From a virus: 22,197 nt of DNA. The position numbers and the translations under genes were made by a program. Positions within the stretch are counted from its first letter, which is position 1, and each line of letters starts with the position of its first letter. This document shows, piece by piece, positions 7,937-15,936 of the stretch. Below the pieces are notes generated by a model. It was not told the origin of the DNA, made no database searches, and worked only from the letters and a program-made list of their open reading frames with translations. The DNA lies in IMG/VR virus record IMGVR_UViG_3300006920_000285, positions 1-22,197 of that record. One strand, given 5' to 3'.

Positions 7937-8587
7937 TTAAAAAGAATATAGAAATACATTATTATTTCCAGTAAAAACTATATCATCATGCCTAGTCCAA
8001 CTTTTTTCTATTAAAAAGTCATGACAATCCATACCTTTGCCTACTGTTTTATCGTTTGTCTGAAAAATCTCTTTTCTACCATCAGGAAAAAATAATTCCA
8101 CCCATGTATTCGGCATATAATTATCGTCTATAGCTATAAAGGAGTTATTATTGACCCTATAAAAAAAAGAAATTAATTCACTCAAGTGATGAGAGGAAGA
8201 TGGTTTTGGATTATGCAGGTCTAACTCATAAGAATCTAAAAAAAACAAATCTATAGAATTGATAAAAGAATCAGGCATTCCTGAAATACTCTTAACACTA
8301 TCAGCACAAACATGATCTATTACATCTAAATATTCTTTATTGTATTTTCTAGATAATTTTATATGACCGTAATCATTATCTATTGTAGTTAATGTGCCTC
8401 CAAAATAATTTTTAATAAACTTAGCAAAAACATTAGTGAAACCTATTTTTCCAGAAAACTGCGTTCCCGTTTCCAAAATGTTAATCGGCCTATTTAAAGA
8501 CTCAAAATACTGAAAACATTTATAAAGGAATTGCTTTCTTGATTCAGTAAAAGAACAATTTTCTATTTCTTCTATAATCTTACTCAT
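7937..8587 (-). CDS. SAM-dependent class I methyltransferase inside the head operon
   Basis: The product has 216 residues with a Rossmann-type methyltransferase layout: glycine-containing motif I ILETGTQFSG (37-46), acidic end of the second strand TTIDND (67-72), motif with FFLDSYELD (115-123), then DDNYMP (154-159). This pattern resembles the methyltransferase-24-like family that acts on sugars or small molecules. Its ATG overlaps the terminase stop as ATGA, so it is translated with terminase, and it ends 56 nt before the portal gene. Such an enzyme is not needed for head assembly. It is either a cargo gene or part of virion/glycan modification together with the FkbM enzyme at 15301-15936. 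The substrate is unknown. Confidence 0.78.
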   Translation of the reverse strand: MSKIIEEIENCSFTESRKQFLYKCFQYFESLNRPINILETGTQFSGKIGFTNVFAKFIKNYFGGTLTTIDNDYGHIKLSRKYNKEYLDVIDHVCADSVKSISGMPDSFINSIDLFFLDSYELDLHNPKPSSSHHLSELISFFYRVNNNSFIAIDDNYMPNTWVELFFPDGRKEIFQTNDKTVGKGMDCHDFLIEKSWTRHDDIVFTGNNNVFLYSF

Positions 8588-10446
8588 AAAATAAAAGGCG
8601 TAAAAGAAGAATCTAGCTCTTCTTTTTTAAACGACTGCATATCATAATAAACTCTTGCCATCCAATTTGAAAGTATTAAAGCGGAATAGCTATCTTTTCT
8701 TGGTTTATCCGGCCCAGTCTTTCTTTTTAAATTGGGAGGTAAATCAAAACTTTGTGTACCTTGGGCTGTTGTAGTTATTTGTATTAATGCGCACTCAGTC
8801 TTGGTCAAAAGTATCATATCTGTTAAATGCTCCACAAAATCAATCATTTTAGCTTCTTCGTTTTGTTTGTCAGAATCCGCCATATTAGAAAACTTCATAT
8901 TTAATATGCCTATTTTCTTTTTAGATTGAGTTCTAAAATTTTGATCTATAGCTCTACTTCCAAAAAATATTCTTCTATGATCGAAATTTGCTTGCAGCAA
9001 TTCATTAGCGGTTCTGATCCAACTTGATGTAGGTTTTCTTAAAAAAACATATTTATAATTAGATTTATTATATTCATTTTTTGCAGAAAGTAAATTTTGA
9101 GGATAATCTTCTGGTTTTTCAAATTCTGTGGTTATTTGTTTCAAGTCAATTCCTTCGCTTTTAAACAATTCACTTTCATTACAAGAATTCATAAACTGCA
9201 CTCCGCCATTATAATCCATGCAAACAGCTACAATATTAAAGTTCTTTAAAATATATAAGAAATATTTAATATGATCCCTTAATGAACTACCCGATAAAGC
9301 GTATGAATGAACTAATGTGCTTATTTGTTTTTCTCTATTCAGCTTTAAAACTTGTATTGCGAAATCATCTGAAGATTCTGTTTCTGACCACGAAGGGTCA
9401 ACTGCTACAATATATTCGGCTTCTGCTTTACCAACCACCTCAACAGAAGGTGACTCTCCATCAGGAACGGTACATAATGCCATTTTAGATATTTTAAAAT
9501 ACCCAGAACTATCATCAGTGAATTGAGCACCAAACTCTCTCATAAATTGAGATTCACTCATAGTAGCTTTCGCTTGATTAATTAGATTTTGATCATACAA
9601 CTGCACAGGCGCACAATCATAACTAAACTGCATTACACATCGACGAGTTCTTTCCTTATTTCTTGGATTAGAAATTAAATTTTCATATTGTTCATATAAC
9701 TTATATAAATATTCAAATTTAAAAGAAGCAGATGAAAGAGCTATCAGTTTGTTATTCGGCCATTGATGTCTATCTTTTTCTTCCATTTTGCCCTGCTTAA
9801 TTAAATTATTCTCCGCTTGATACAGCTCTTCTCTTTGTGTAGGGTTCTGCACAACGGACAAAAATGGCACTATAACTTCATTATAAATGCGTTCAGGCAT
9901 CAACAGGAACTCGTCGATAATAATGCGATGAAAACGGAAGCCTCGCAGTTTTTCACCATCACCCAAGGGTAGCGCCCGAATACGGCTTTTGCCTATTTCC
10001 ATTACCCACTCATCATTACTTTTTGAAACGTGAGTAATACATTGCTTTAGTAAATAAGCTTCTGGCTTTGCGGCGATATCTTCGATTTTTTTAAAAATCA
10101 TTTTAGATTGCCGGAAAGATCTGGAAAGAATACCTGTTTCAACCCCTTGATTTAAAATGGCGTCTAAAACGGCATAAATTCCAGTTGTATAACTTTTACT
10201 CATACCGCGAGACCATACTCCTAAAAAATAATCACTTTCCAACATGCTTTTAATGGCCATATGTTGAAATGGGAATAATTGAACACCAGTGATTAAATCT
10301 GTAGCAAAAGTTGTGTTATTTCTTAAAAATTCATAAAATAAAAGTTTAGCTTCTCTCTCTTCTAAGAAGCCCTTCTTTTTTAAAAGATCTTCATTGCTAA
10401 TGAATTCTTTTTTTCTTGGTATTTGATTACCTGTCTCCCAACTCAT
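8584..10446 (-). CDS. terL: Terminase large subunit (packaging ATPase-nuclease)
   Basis: The product has 620 residues. The N-terminal ATPase has a phage-type Walker A SRGMSKS (79-85), Walker B IIIDEF (175-180) and a coupling motif LSSASFK (237-243). The C-terminal RNase H-like nuclease shows acidic residues in AVDPSWS (Asp350), CMDYNGG (Asp411) and KDSYSA (Asp585). This is the motor that cuts concatemeric DNA and pumps it through the portal into the procapsid. The start overlaps the upstream nuclease gene by 20 nt, and the downstream methyltransferase starts at its stop codon, so translation is probably coupled. The ATG at 10446 is the first in frame and gives a normal N-terminus. Confidence 0.95.
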   Translation of the reverse strand: MSWETGNQIPRKKEFISNEDLLKKKGFLEEREAKLLFYEFLRNNTTFATDLITGVQLFPFQHMAIKSMLESDYFLGVWSRGMSKSYTTGIYAVLDAILNQGVETGILSRSFRQSKMIFKKIEDIAAKPEAYLLKQCITHVSKSNDEWVMEIGKSRIRALPLGDGEKLRGFRFHRIIIDEFLLMPERIYNEVIVPFLSVVQNPTQREELYQAENNLIKQGKMEEKDRHQWPNNKLIALSSASFKFEYLYKLYEQYENLISNPRNKERTRRCVMQFSYDCAPVQLYDQNLINQAKATMSESQFMREFGAQFTDDSSGYFKISKMALCTVPDGESPSVEVVGKAEAEYIVAVDPSWSETESSDDFAIQVLKLNREKQISTLVHSYALSGSSLRDHIKYFLYILKNFNIVAVCMDYNGGVQFMNSCNESELFKSEGIDLKQITTEFEKPEDYPQNLLSAKNEYNKSNYKYVFLRKPTSSWIRTANELLQANFDHRRIFFGSRAIDQNFRTQSKKKIGILNMKFSNMADSDKQNEEAKMIDFVEHLTDMILLTKTECALIQITTTAQGTQSFDLPPNLKRKTGPDKPRKDSYSALILSNWMARVYYDMQSFKKEELDSSFTPFIL

Positions 10447-11347
10447 GATCTAAATAATATTGAATATCGACACTCCACAACCGATCCCCCAAATAAAGAA
10501 GTCTCGGTATAATGTCTAAAGATTTTTCTCTGTTTCCAGTAAAAATAAATTGAACGTTTCTTGGGTACTTATGACTTAAGCACCTCATATTATGAAATAC
10601 ATATTCTAAACTTGTCTTTCTTCTAAATTTCTTGTGATTAGATTTTATTTTATCAATAGTAGTTTCTATAACCACAAACAAATAACTATTTAATTGAACA
10701 GCTTTCTCAATTTCTCTCTCAAAACGCGAAACACCAGAAGCTAAAGTCCCTAAAAAATCTGTTTCACTTTTTCTATCAATGTAAGTATAAGTATAGTCGC
10801 CATCATTGTTTATATAGTCCCCAATATATAACTTTTCTTTTTTAGTTTTTTTAAAAGGTAATGGATCCTGTTCTCTTGTGTCAATTAAGATTTCAAACTC
10901 TGGAATTTCTTTGTCATAAAAATCAAATGGCATGGGCCTGTTAAAAAGAGGCTCTTCATTTATCTCTTTACAAGCTTTACTGTAAGATTTAAAATGTTTT
11001 TTAAAAATATTAACTGGAGGCAAACCTAAAGTTTTTAATTCATTATGAAACGGGGCGTATTCATATTTTTTATCTTCAATTCTTTTCGATAACAGCTCCA
11101 AACATTTTGTTTTCACTAAAACCGAGGCAGCATTTTTTTCCCATATAAGAAATTCATTTAAGTCAATAAACTCTCTTTCAAAATAATCTTTTTTATTTGT
11201 AAACGGAATTTGTTTTTTATAATGCAGTGAATACCTTGGATAATACCTGCAATAATATTCGGCCTGATAAAGGCCATGTTTTTTTAAATGAGCATGAAAC
11301 GATTTATCAGATTCAAATTCTTGATTACATATTTGACACTGATTCAT
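10427..11347 (-). CDS. C2H2 zinc finger + ERCC4/XPF-type nuclease
   Basis: The product has 306 residues. Residues 4-24 form a C2H2-type finger (CQIC ... HAHLKKH). The middle (about 30-145) is helical and unassigned. Residues about 151-235 carry the ERCC4 nuclease signature: IDTREQDP (Asp156, Arg158, Glu159), GDY (176-178) and a DRK motif, IDRKSETDFLG (Asp191-Lys193), then RFEREIEKA and a VVIE strand. ERCC4-family nucleases cut branched or flap DNA. A structure-selective nuclease translated just ahead of terminase (20-nt overlap) could resolve replication or recombination branches before packaging, the job endonuclease VII does in T4; that role is inference. Its start overlaps the stop of the HTH gene as ATGA. 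Confidence 0.87.
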   Translation of the reverse strand: MNQCQICNQEFESDKSFHAHLKKHGLYQAEYYCRYYPRYSLHYKKQIPFTNKKDYFEREFIDLNEFLIWEKNAASVLVKTKCLELLSKRIEDKKYEYAPFHNELKTLGLPPVNIFKKHFKSYSKACKEINEEPLFNRPMPFDFYDKEIPEFEILIDTREQDPLPFKKTKKEKLYIGDYINNDGDYTYTYIDRKSETDFLGTLASGVSRFEREIEKAVQLNSYLFVVIETTIDKIKSNHKKFRRKTSLEYVFHNMRCLSHKYPRNVQFIFTGNREKSLDIIPRLLYLGDRLWSVDIQYYLDHELGDR

Positions 11348-12414
11348 ATAGCATCTTCTTTGGACACACCTAAAATCCTAGCTTTCCAAGAAGACATAGA
11401 TTCAAATTTATCAGCTTCCTCCTGAATAGCTTGTTTCTGTAAATCAGCTATTTGAATCATCATTTGCCTTTCTTTTTCGTCTTGAAAAAGTTCAACTAGA
11501 TTCAAAATAGAAGCATTCTTCTGATGATGCTTGTCGATTCTTTTAGCTCTTTCGCCATTTAATTTTTGAATGCTCTGATCAATGCGCTTAGCGCATTGGT
11601 TATACTCCTCACTTATAGTTTTTAAAATTTCTGTGAGACGAATCGTTAAATCATTTTGCTCTTGAGTTTCATTAAACATTTCATTAACTTTATTTTTCTT
11701 TATATCAATTTGTCTCAAATTAATATAATCCATGCAAACATTTATATATAAGTTTATTTCATCTATCGTCAGATCCGGCTTATCCCAAATAGACCGAACG
11801 AATTCCGCCTCAAAAAGATCCTTATCACTAGAGCTTCCGTATGAATCATAGTTTCCAACAAAGCGTGGGCTTGCTAAATAAACTAATAATTTTTCTAAAA
11901 ATTTTCTATGCTGCAATGAAAGTTTTTCTTCGTTCAGGTTCTGCCCACACCATTTATTTACTTTATTTAAAACGGTTTTTAAAGATCGGGGCACAGAATA
12001 TTTTTGATTAACTCCCGATTCTGACTCAACTAAAAATTGAGGGTATTTTTCTTTTATGTATTTATGTACCGCTCTGTATTCAGCAGTAACATGAATATTT
12101 AAATTCTCAACGCCTTGAAACTTTTGATTAAAAATTAATTCAGTTATCTGTTTGGGACTCATACCCGATTCAACATTCTGATCTATAAATTCAGATTGAG
12201 CTTCAGTTAAAATTTCTTTGACATGAGAAAATCTAGCTTTCTTTTTCTTTTTTATAAGCCCTACTTCTACGAGATAATCCCTGACAAACCTAGATTCTTT
12301 TGATCTACCAGTTAGATTTTCTTTATTGTGCAAAAGGTTAGCTATGACCACATAGTCATTTAAACCTTCTTCAATTTTTTTATTGATAAAAATTTTGTCT
12401 TTTTCACTTAACAT
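11344..12414 (-). CDS. Tandem-HTH, coiled-coil protein; candidate small terminase or late regulator
   Basis: The product has 356 residues. The N-terminus holds two related helix-turn-helix-like units, about residues 1-53 (LSEKDKIFINKKIEEGLNDYVVIANLL) and 69-125 (LTEAQSEFIDQNVESGMSPKQITELI), separated by a lysine-rich linker; they align with each other and look like an internal duplication. A helical middle follows, and about residues 240-345 are predicted coiled coil rich in Gln, Glu, Lys and Ile. DNA-binding HTH units plus a multimerising helix, in an operon directly feeding nuclease and terminase, would suit a small terminase subunit that recognises the packaging site, although 356 residues is long for one. 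The other option is a regulator working with the sigma factor 1 nt upstream. No catalytic motif is seen. Confidence 0.7.
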   Translation of the reverse strand: MLSEKDKIFINKKIEEGLNDYVVIANLLHNKENLTGRSKESRFVRDYLVEVGLIKKKKKARFSHVKEILTEAQSEFIDQNVESGMSPKQITELIFNQKFQGVENLNIHVTAEYRAVHKYIKEKYPQFLVESESGVNQKYSVPRSLKTVLNKVNKWCGQNLNEEKLSLQHRKFLEKLLVYLASPRFVGNYDSYGSSSDKDLFEAEFVRSIWDKPDLTIDEINLYINVCMDYINLRQIDIKKNKVNEMFNETQEQNDLTIRLTEILKTISEEYNQCAKRIDQSIQKLNGERAKRIDKHHQKNASILNLVELFQDEKERQMMIQIADLQKQAIQEEADKFESMSSWKARILGVSKEDAI

Positions 12415-12415
12415 G

Positions 12416-13129
12416 TCATGATGAAAACAAATCGTTTTCCTTTATTATGGTTTTTGCTTTTTCATAAAGCATTTTTTTTAAATTTTTTATTTGTTTATAT
12501 CCAGCTTTTCTTCCACTCTCATTTGTTTTAAACTTTAATATTTTAGCGACATCTTCATCATTTAAATTATCAATAAAAAACATTTTATATATAAAGAACT
12601 GTTTGTTAGTTAAAGCCCTTTTCATTAACGAATGCAATTTTTGCTCAGCAGAAGCGTAATCCTGAATACTAGATCCCTCAAAGCTCATATAATAATTCTG
12701 ATGATTCTCTAAACTAACAGTCATCTTTATATCATATGCTGGTTTTTTTAATTTTTCCCATTTAGCATATAAAGGGCATTCATTACATTGAGTTTTGCTT
12801 GGTGTAAAACCGCATGAGTTTTCATAAACTATTTCAATACCTTTACTAGTATTAAATGGACATGATAAACAAGGTTTAGCGAAAGAAGTATAATTATTAC
12901 GTATAATATTTCTTATCTGATTTGTAGCTATCCTGTTAACCCAAGGTTCTATAGGCCTAGACTGATCCCAAAGATGCCATTTTTTATAGATGTGTAGTTT
13001 TATTACCTGTTCAATATCTTCAAAATCAAACCAAGTTATCGCTCTAAGCCTCCATTTAGATCTTCTTTTTTTTATTACTTCATCAATTTTTTCATACATT
13101 TCTTCAAAATTTTTCTTTTTAACTTTCAT
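12416..13129 (-). CDS. Phage sigma factor with cysteine-rich insert
   Basis: The product has 237 residues. Region 2-like sequence spans about 28-80, with a FDFEDIEQVIKLHIYKKW helix and a WVNRIATNQIRNIIRNNY segment like the -10-binding helix of group IV sigma factors. Region 4-like sequence spans about 172-225 (LTNKQFFIYKMFFIDNLNDEDVAKIL, then a basic recognition region). Between them lies an insert with five cysteines (87, 90, 106, 115, 118; CLSC ... CNEC), probably binding zinc. This layout fits a divergent phage late sigma factor with a role similar to T4 gp55. It should direct host RNA polymerase to phage promoters, possibly the TATAATATA sites described here. It overlaps the zinc-ribbon gene by 11 nt and lies 1 nt from the HTH gene. 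Assignment is by pattern, without a search. Confidence 0.78.
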   Translation of the reverse strand: MKVKKKNFEEMYEKIDEVIKKRRSKWRLRAITWFDFEDIEQVIKLHIYKKWHLWDQSRPIEPWVNRIATNQIRNIIRNNYTSFAKPCLSCPFNTSKGIEIVYENSCGFTPSKTQCNECPLYAKWEKLKKPAYDIKMTVSLENHQNYYMSFEGSSIQDYASAEQKLHSLMKRALTNKQFFIYKMFFIDNLNDEDVAKILKFKTNESGRKAGYKQIKNLKKMLYEKAKTIIKENDLFSS

Positions 13130-13481
13130 CTATATCTTTTATTACCCTAGGAGCACATTCTTTTAATGATTGAGCTAAATATTCTTCGCGAGTTAAATCT
13201 TGAACCTGATCTACAGGTCTATCTAACCTATCAGAATTACCTACAGGAGATGCATTAAAAAGTTCTTTTGCGCTAAATTTATTATTACCTCCATCTTGTA
13301 TTTCATATGCTAATCTAGAAGGCCTCCTGAAAGAACTATCTTCTAATTCTATTTGTGGATTTACCTCTTGAATCACTTTTTTTTGTGGAGCAAAACTGGA
13401 TAAAGCGTTACCACACGAAGAACAAAATTTAGAACCTGCGCTGCTTTTAGCTCCGCATTGAGAACAATAAATAATACTCAT
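13119..13481 (-). CDS. Zinc-ribbon small protein
   Basis: The product has 120 residues. A compact zinc ribbon occupies the first 24 residues, with CX2C pairs at Cys6/Cys9 and Cys20/Cys23. The rest is low in hydrophobics, acidic and probably disordered, with a short helical motif near LTREEYLAQSLKECAP (about 96-111). It overlaps the sigma-factor gene by 11 nt and is therefore translationally coupled to it. A polymerase- or sigma-binding accessory protein would fit, but there is no direct evidence. An exact TATAAT lies 6 nt before its ATG. Confidence 0.75.
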   Translation of the reverse strand: MSIIYCSQCGAKSSAGSKFCSSCGNALSSFAPQKKVIQEVNPQIELEDSSFRRPSRLAYEIQDGGNNKFSAKELFNASPVGNSDRLDRPVDQVQDLTREEYLAQSLKECAPRVIKDIDES

Positions 13482-13487
13482 TGATAT

Positions 13488-13516
13488 ATTATATGTGATT
13501 TAATTCATTTATCTAA
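13488..13516 (-). promoter_or_regulatory. TATAAT promoter for zinc ribbon-sigma-terminase operon
   Basis: TATAAT (13493-13488) is followed by 6 nt and ATG 13481. The -35 side is weak: TTAGAT (13516-13511) at 17 nt, no TTG at 15 nt. The box overlaps the short gap after phoH. A weak -35 with a perfect -10 would suit a promoter read by a special sigma factor. Confidence 0.5.
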
Positions 13517-14236
13517 TTTCTTAAATACGTTAACTATATATTTTAATATTTCGCTTCTAACAATATCTTTTTCATCAAATTCAAAACAGTGAATACCTTT
13601 ACTTTCACTTTCTTCGCTTTTAAATAAATCGTATATTTTAGTGAATCCAGATTTCATGCCAATGTCTGACTGCATTGAATCACCACAAATAAACATCTTG
13701 GTTCCCTCTCCTATACGTGTTAGAAGTGTCACAAGCTCCTTTGTGGAGTAGTTTTGAGCCTCGTCTGCTATGATTACCTTATCGTTCCATGTAGCGCCTC
13801 TTAGGAAGTTTACAGGGAACGCCTCTATATATCCTTGATCTTCTAAATATTTAGATTGGGTAACTGGAAGTAATTCGTCTAACTTATCGTACAACGGCAT
13901 CATGAATGGATTAAATTTTTCATCCACAGTTCCGGGTAAAGAGCCTAGACCTCTTTCTCCCGCTTCTGCTATTGTTCTGATATATTTTATTTCATATTTT
14001 GGATTTGAATTTAGTAAATGTAATGCGCAATAAACTGATAAAAACGTTTTTGATGAACCTGCTACCCCATTAATAAAGATTATTTTCGTATCATGCCGGA
14101 AAGCTAACTCCACTAAACTTTTTTGTTTTTCTGTTAAATCAAATTTGTTGATTTTCAGTTTAACTTGTCTGAATACATTGTCGTCTAAAACTTCTTTTAT
14201 TGTCCCTTTTGGTTGCCTACGTTTTTTTGTTGACAT
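13505..14236 (-). CDS. phoH: PhoH-like P-loop ATPase
   Basis: The product has 243 residues. It shows Walker A GVAGSSKT (57-64), Walker B VIIADEAQN (154-162), and the downstream GEGTKMFICGDSMQSDI segment typical of PhoH proteins. Length matches phage PhoH proteins, which are ATPases of the helicase-like PhoH family; their role in phages is uncertain (RNA metabolism or phosphate stress have been proposed). It is the first gene of the leftward regulatory/packaging operon and is divergent from the GT4 gene, with 28 bp between start codons. An AGTGTAA element lies 13 nt before the ATG, the same spacing as before the portal gene. Confidence 0.93.
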   Translation of the reverse strand: MSTKKRRQPKGTIKEVLDDNVFRQVKLKINKFDLTEKQKSLVELAFRHDTKIIFINGVAGSSKTFLSVYCALHLLNSNPKYEIKYIRTIAEAGERGLGSLPGTVDEKFNPFMMPLYDKLDELLPVTQSKYLEDQGYIEAFPVNFLRGATWNDKVIIADEAQNYSTKELVTLLTRIGEGTKMFICGDSMQSDIGMKSGFTKIYDLFKSEESESKGIHCFEFDEKDIVRSEILKYIVNVFKKLDK

Positions 14237-14256
14237 ATAGTAAAATATATTACACT
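14230..14256 (+). promoter_or_regulatory. Rightward promoter for the GT4 gene, overlapping the phoH start
   Basis: TTGACA (14230-14235) is an exact -35 box and overlaps the phoH start codon on the other strand. With a 15-nt spacer, TACACT (14251-14256) serves as a partial -10, and ATG follows 8 nt later at 14265. On the minus strand the same bases form the AGTGTAA element of phoH. The two genes may thus compete for one 28-bp control region. Confidence 0.45.
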
Positions 14257-14264
14257 ATATATGT

Positions 14265-15323
14265 ATGATTTTCCACTGTTTAAGTGTCCCTTATACCCCC
14301 ACTAAAAAAGAAGTGTCCTTGTGCGCTTTTACTCAAAAAGTCTATAAATTTTGTGAAGAAATGACCAAACGTGGCCATACAGTATATCATTATGGGCATG
14401 AAGATTCTGAAGTCACATGCACAGAGCACATAACCGTAACAAACAATGAAATTTTAAAAAAAAGTTATCAAGATTTAAATATTTGGAAAACAGAGGGCTT
14501 TAATCAAAGCGTTCACACCGAAGCTGTAAAAATTTTTAATGAAAATTGCATTAAAGAATTAAATAATAAAATAAAATCTCCAAATGAATTTATATTATGC
14601 TGGTTTGGGTTTGCGCATGAACCCTGCGTCAAAAATTTTAAAAACAAAGCAATAATTGTGGAACCCAGCATCGGATATGATTCAATGTTTGCTGAAATTA
14701 AAATGTTTGAAACTTATTCACAAATGCACAAACTCCATGGAGCGTCAAAAACAAATGTGCATTTCAATAAAGAATTTGTAGTTTATCCCGGCTTCAAAAA
14801 AGAAGATTTTTTATTTAAAAAACAGAAATCTAATGCAGCTCTTTTTCTAGGTAGAATCACAGACGAGAAAGGAGCTCAAGCTGCATATGATATGTGCAAC
14901 GCAGCTGGTCAAGAAATATATTTTGCGGGACCAAACACACTAAAACTTAAAGATACAAAATATTGCAAGATGCTTGGTTTTGTAGAACCAGAAGAAAGAA
15001 AAAAACTATTGTCTGACGCCAAATTTTTATTAGCTCCAAGTTTTTTTGTCGAACCATGCAACTGGACAGTGATAGAAGCTCAATTTTCAGGCACACCAAC
15101 TATAACGACAGATTTTGGAGGGTTTACTGAAACAGTTAAGCAGAGTTATACTGGATTTAGATGCTCGACATATCAACAATTTAATTTCGCGATAAGAAAA
15201 GGGTTTAAAGAAATTGAGCCTGAAAATTGTCTAAAAAATGCGACCCATAATTTTACCATAGAGATACAATGCAATCATTATGAGATGATATTTAGTCAAA
15301 TCACACAACAACTCCATTTATAA
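14265..15323 (+). CDS. GT4-type glycosyltransferase
   Basis: The product has 352 residues with GT-B architecture. The N-terminal half contains a VEPSIGYDS segment (132-140). The C-terminal half has FLGRITDEKGA (194-204) and the EX7E donor-binding motif of GT4 enzymes (Glu263 to Glu271 in EPCNWTVIE), then SGTPTITTDFGG. It should transfer a sugar from a nucleotide-sugar donor; acceptor and sugar are unknown. It is the only plus-strand gene between 1 and 21617. It ends convergently with the FkbM methyltransferase gene, with coding regions overlapping by 23 bp. The ATG at 14265 is preferred over the ATG at 14261, which opens only a 14-codon frame. Base composition is strongly AT-rich like the other glycan genes. 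Confidence 0.88.
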   Translation: MIFHCLSVPYTPTKKEVSLCAFTQKVYKFCEEMTKRGHTVYHYGHEDSEVTCTEHITVTNNEILKKSYQDLNIWKTEGFNQSVHTEAVKIFNENCIKELNNKIKSPNEFILCWFGFAHEPCVKNFKNKAIIVEPSIGYDSMFAEIKMFETYSQMHKLHGASKTNVHFNKEFVVYPGFKKEDFLFKKQKSNAALFLGRITDEKGAQAAYDMCNAAGQEIYFAGPNTLKLKDTKYCKMLGFVEPEERKKLLSDAKFLLAPSFFVEPCNWTVIEAQFSGTPTITTDFGGFTETVKQSYTGFRCSTYQQFNFAIRKGFKEIEPENCLKNATHNFTIEIQCNHYEMIFSQITQQLHL

Positions 15324-15936
15324 TTATTTCAGTATAATAATCTTTGTTACCCCAATAATATTCAGAAATGTCATAACCATCAGTTGAGTAAAGTCTAAAA
15401 TCAACTGAAGAATCATTTTTTAATTTATCCATCATTTCGTAAACTTCACTTCTTGGGAAATAATCGTTGCCAGCAAAATGAATTTCACCAGCAAATTTTT
15501 TTACATTTTTCTTAAATAAGTCATAATGAGTTACTAAAAATGTTTTCTCGTAACTTTCTATATCAAATTTTAAAAAATCAATTTTTCTATTTAGAAATTC
15601 CAACAAAGAAGGAAATGTTATAGAACTCACCTTTTGTTTTTGATCCTCATCATAAAAAGACCAATTAAAATCTTGGACTTGTAAGCTTTCACTAATAAAA
15701 GCGTTTATAATAAGGGGCTGTCTTTTGTCTTCTAAATTATCATAAAAATCATTTATACAATTTACGCTAGCATCCAACCCAACATAAACAATATCTTTAT
15801 CATAATTCTTAAAATAAAATGGACCCTGAGAGCACCCCAGATCCAGAACAAAGTCTCCGTCATTAACGTCAATAAATTTTTGATATTGATTATGTTCAAA
15901 TATTTCTTTATATGTAGAAGCGTGAATATTTTTCAT
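15301..15936 (-). CDS. FkbM-type SAM methyltransferase
   Basis: The product has 211 residues. Motif I VLDLGCSQGPF (30-40), acidic loop GLDAS (53-57) and the FkbM signature DFLKFDIESYE (120-130) are all present. FkbM-family enzymes O-methylate hydroxyls on sugars, polyketides or small molecules. Next to four glycosyltransferase activities, methyl capping of a glycan is the natural proposal. It starts 4 bp inside the end of the 1314-residue glycosyltransferase gene (ATGA-type overlap region) and is the last gene of its operon. Its 3' end overlaps the convergent GT4 gene by 23 bp, and no terminator is visible there. Confidence 0.85.
   Translation of the reverse strand: MKNIHASTYKEIFEHNQYQKFIDVNDGDFVLDLGCSQGPFYFKNYDKDIVYVGLDASVNCINDFYDNLEDKRQPLIINAFISESLQVQDFNWSFYDEDQKQKVSSITFPSLLEFLNRKIDFLKFDIESYEKTFLVTHYDLFKKNVKKFAGEIHFAGNDYFPRSEVYEMMDKLKNDSSVDFRLYSTDGYDISEYYWGNKDYYTEIIINGVVV

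Noticed and set aside
7920-7945. AT-only inverted repeat after the methyltransferase as a terminator
   Set aside because: The stem is only A-T pairs and too weak to call; the sequence can as well be part of the portal promoter region.
9282-9526. Two overlapping plus-strand frames inside terminase
   Set aside because: Antisense shadows of the terminase nuclease domain; no initiation signals.
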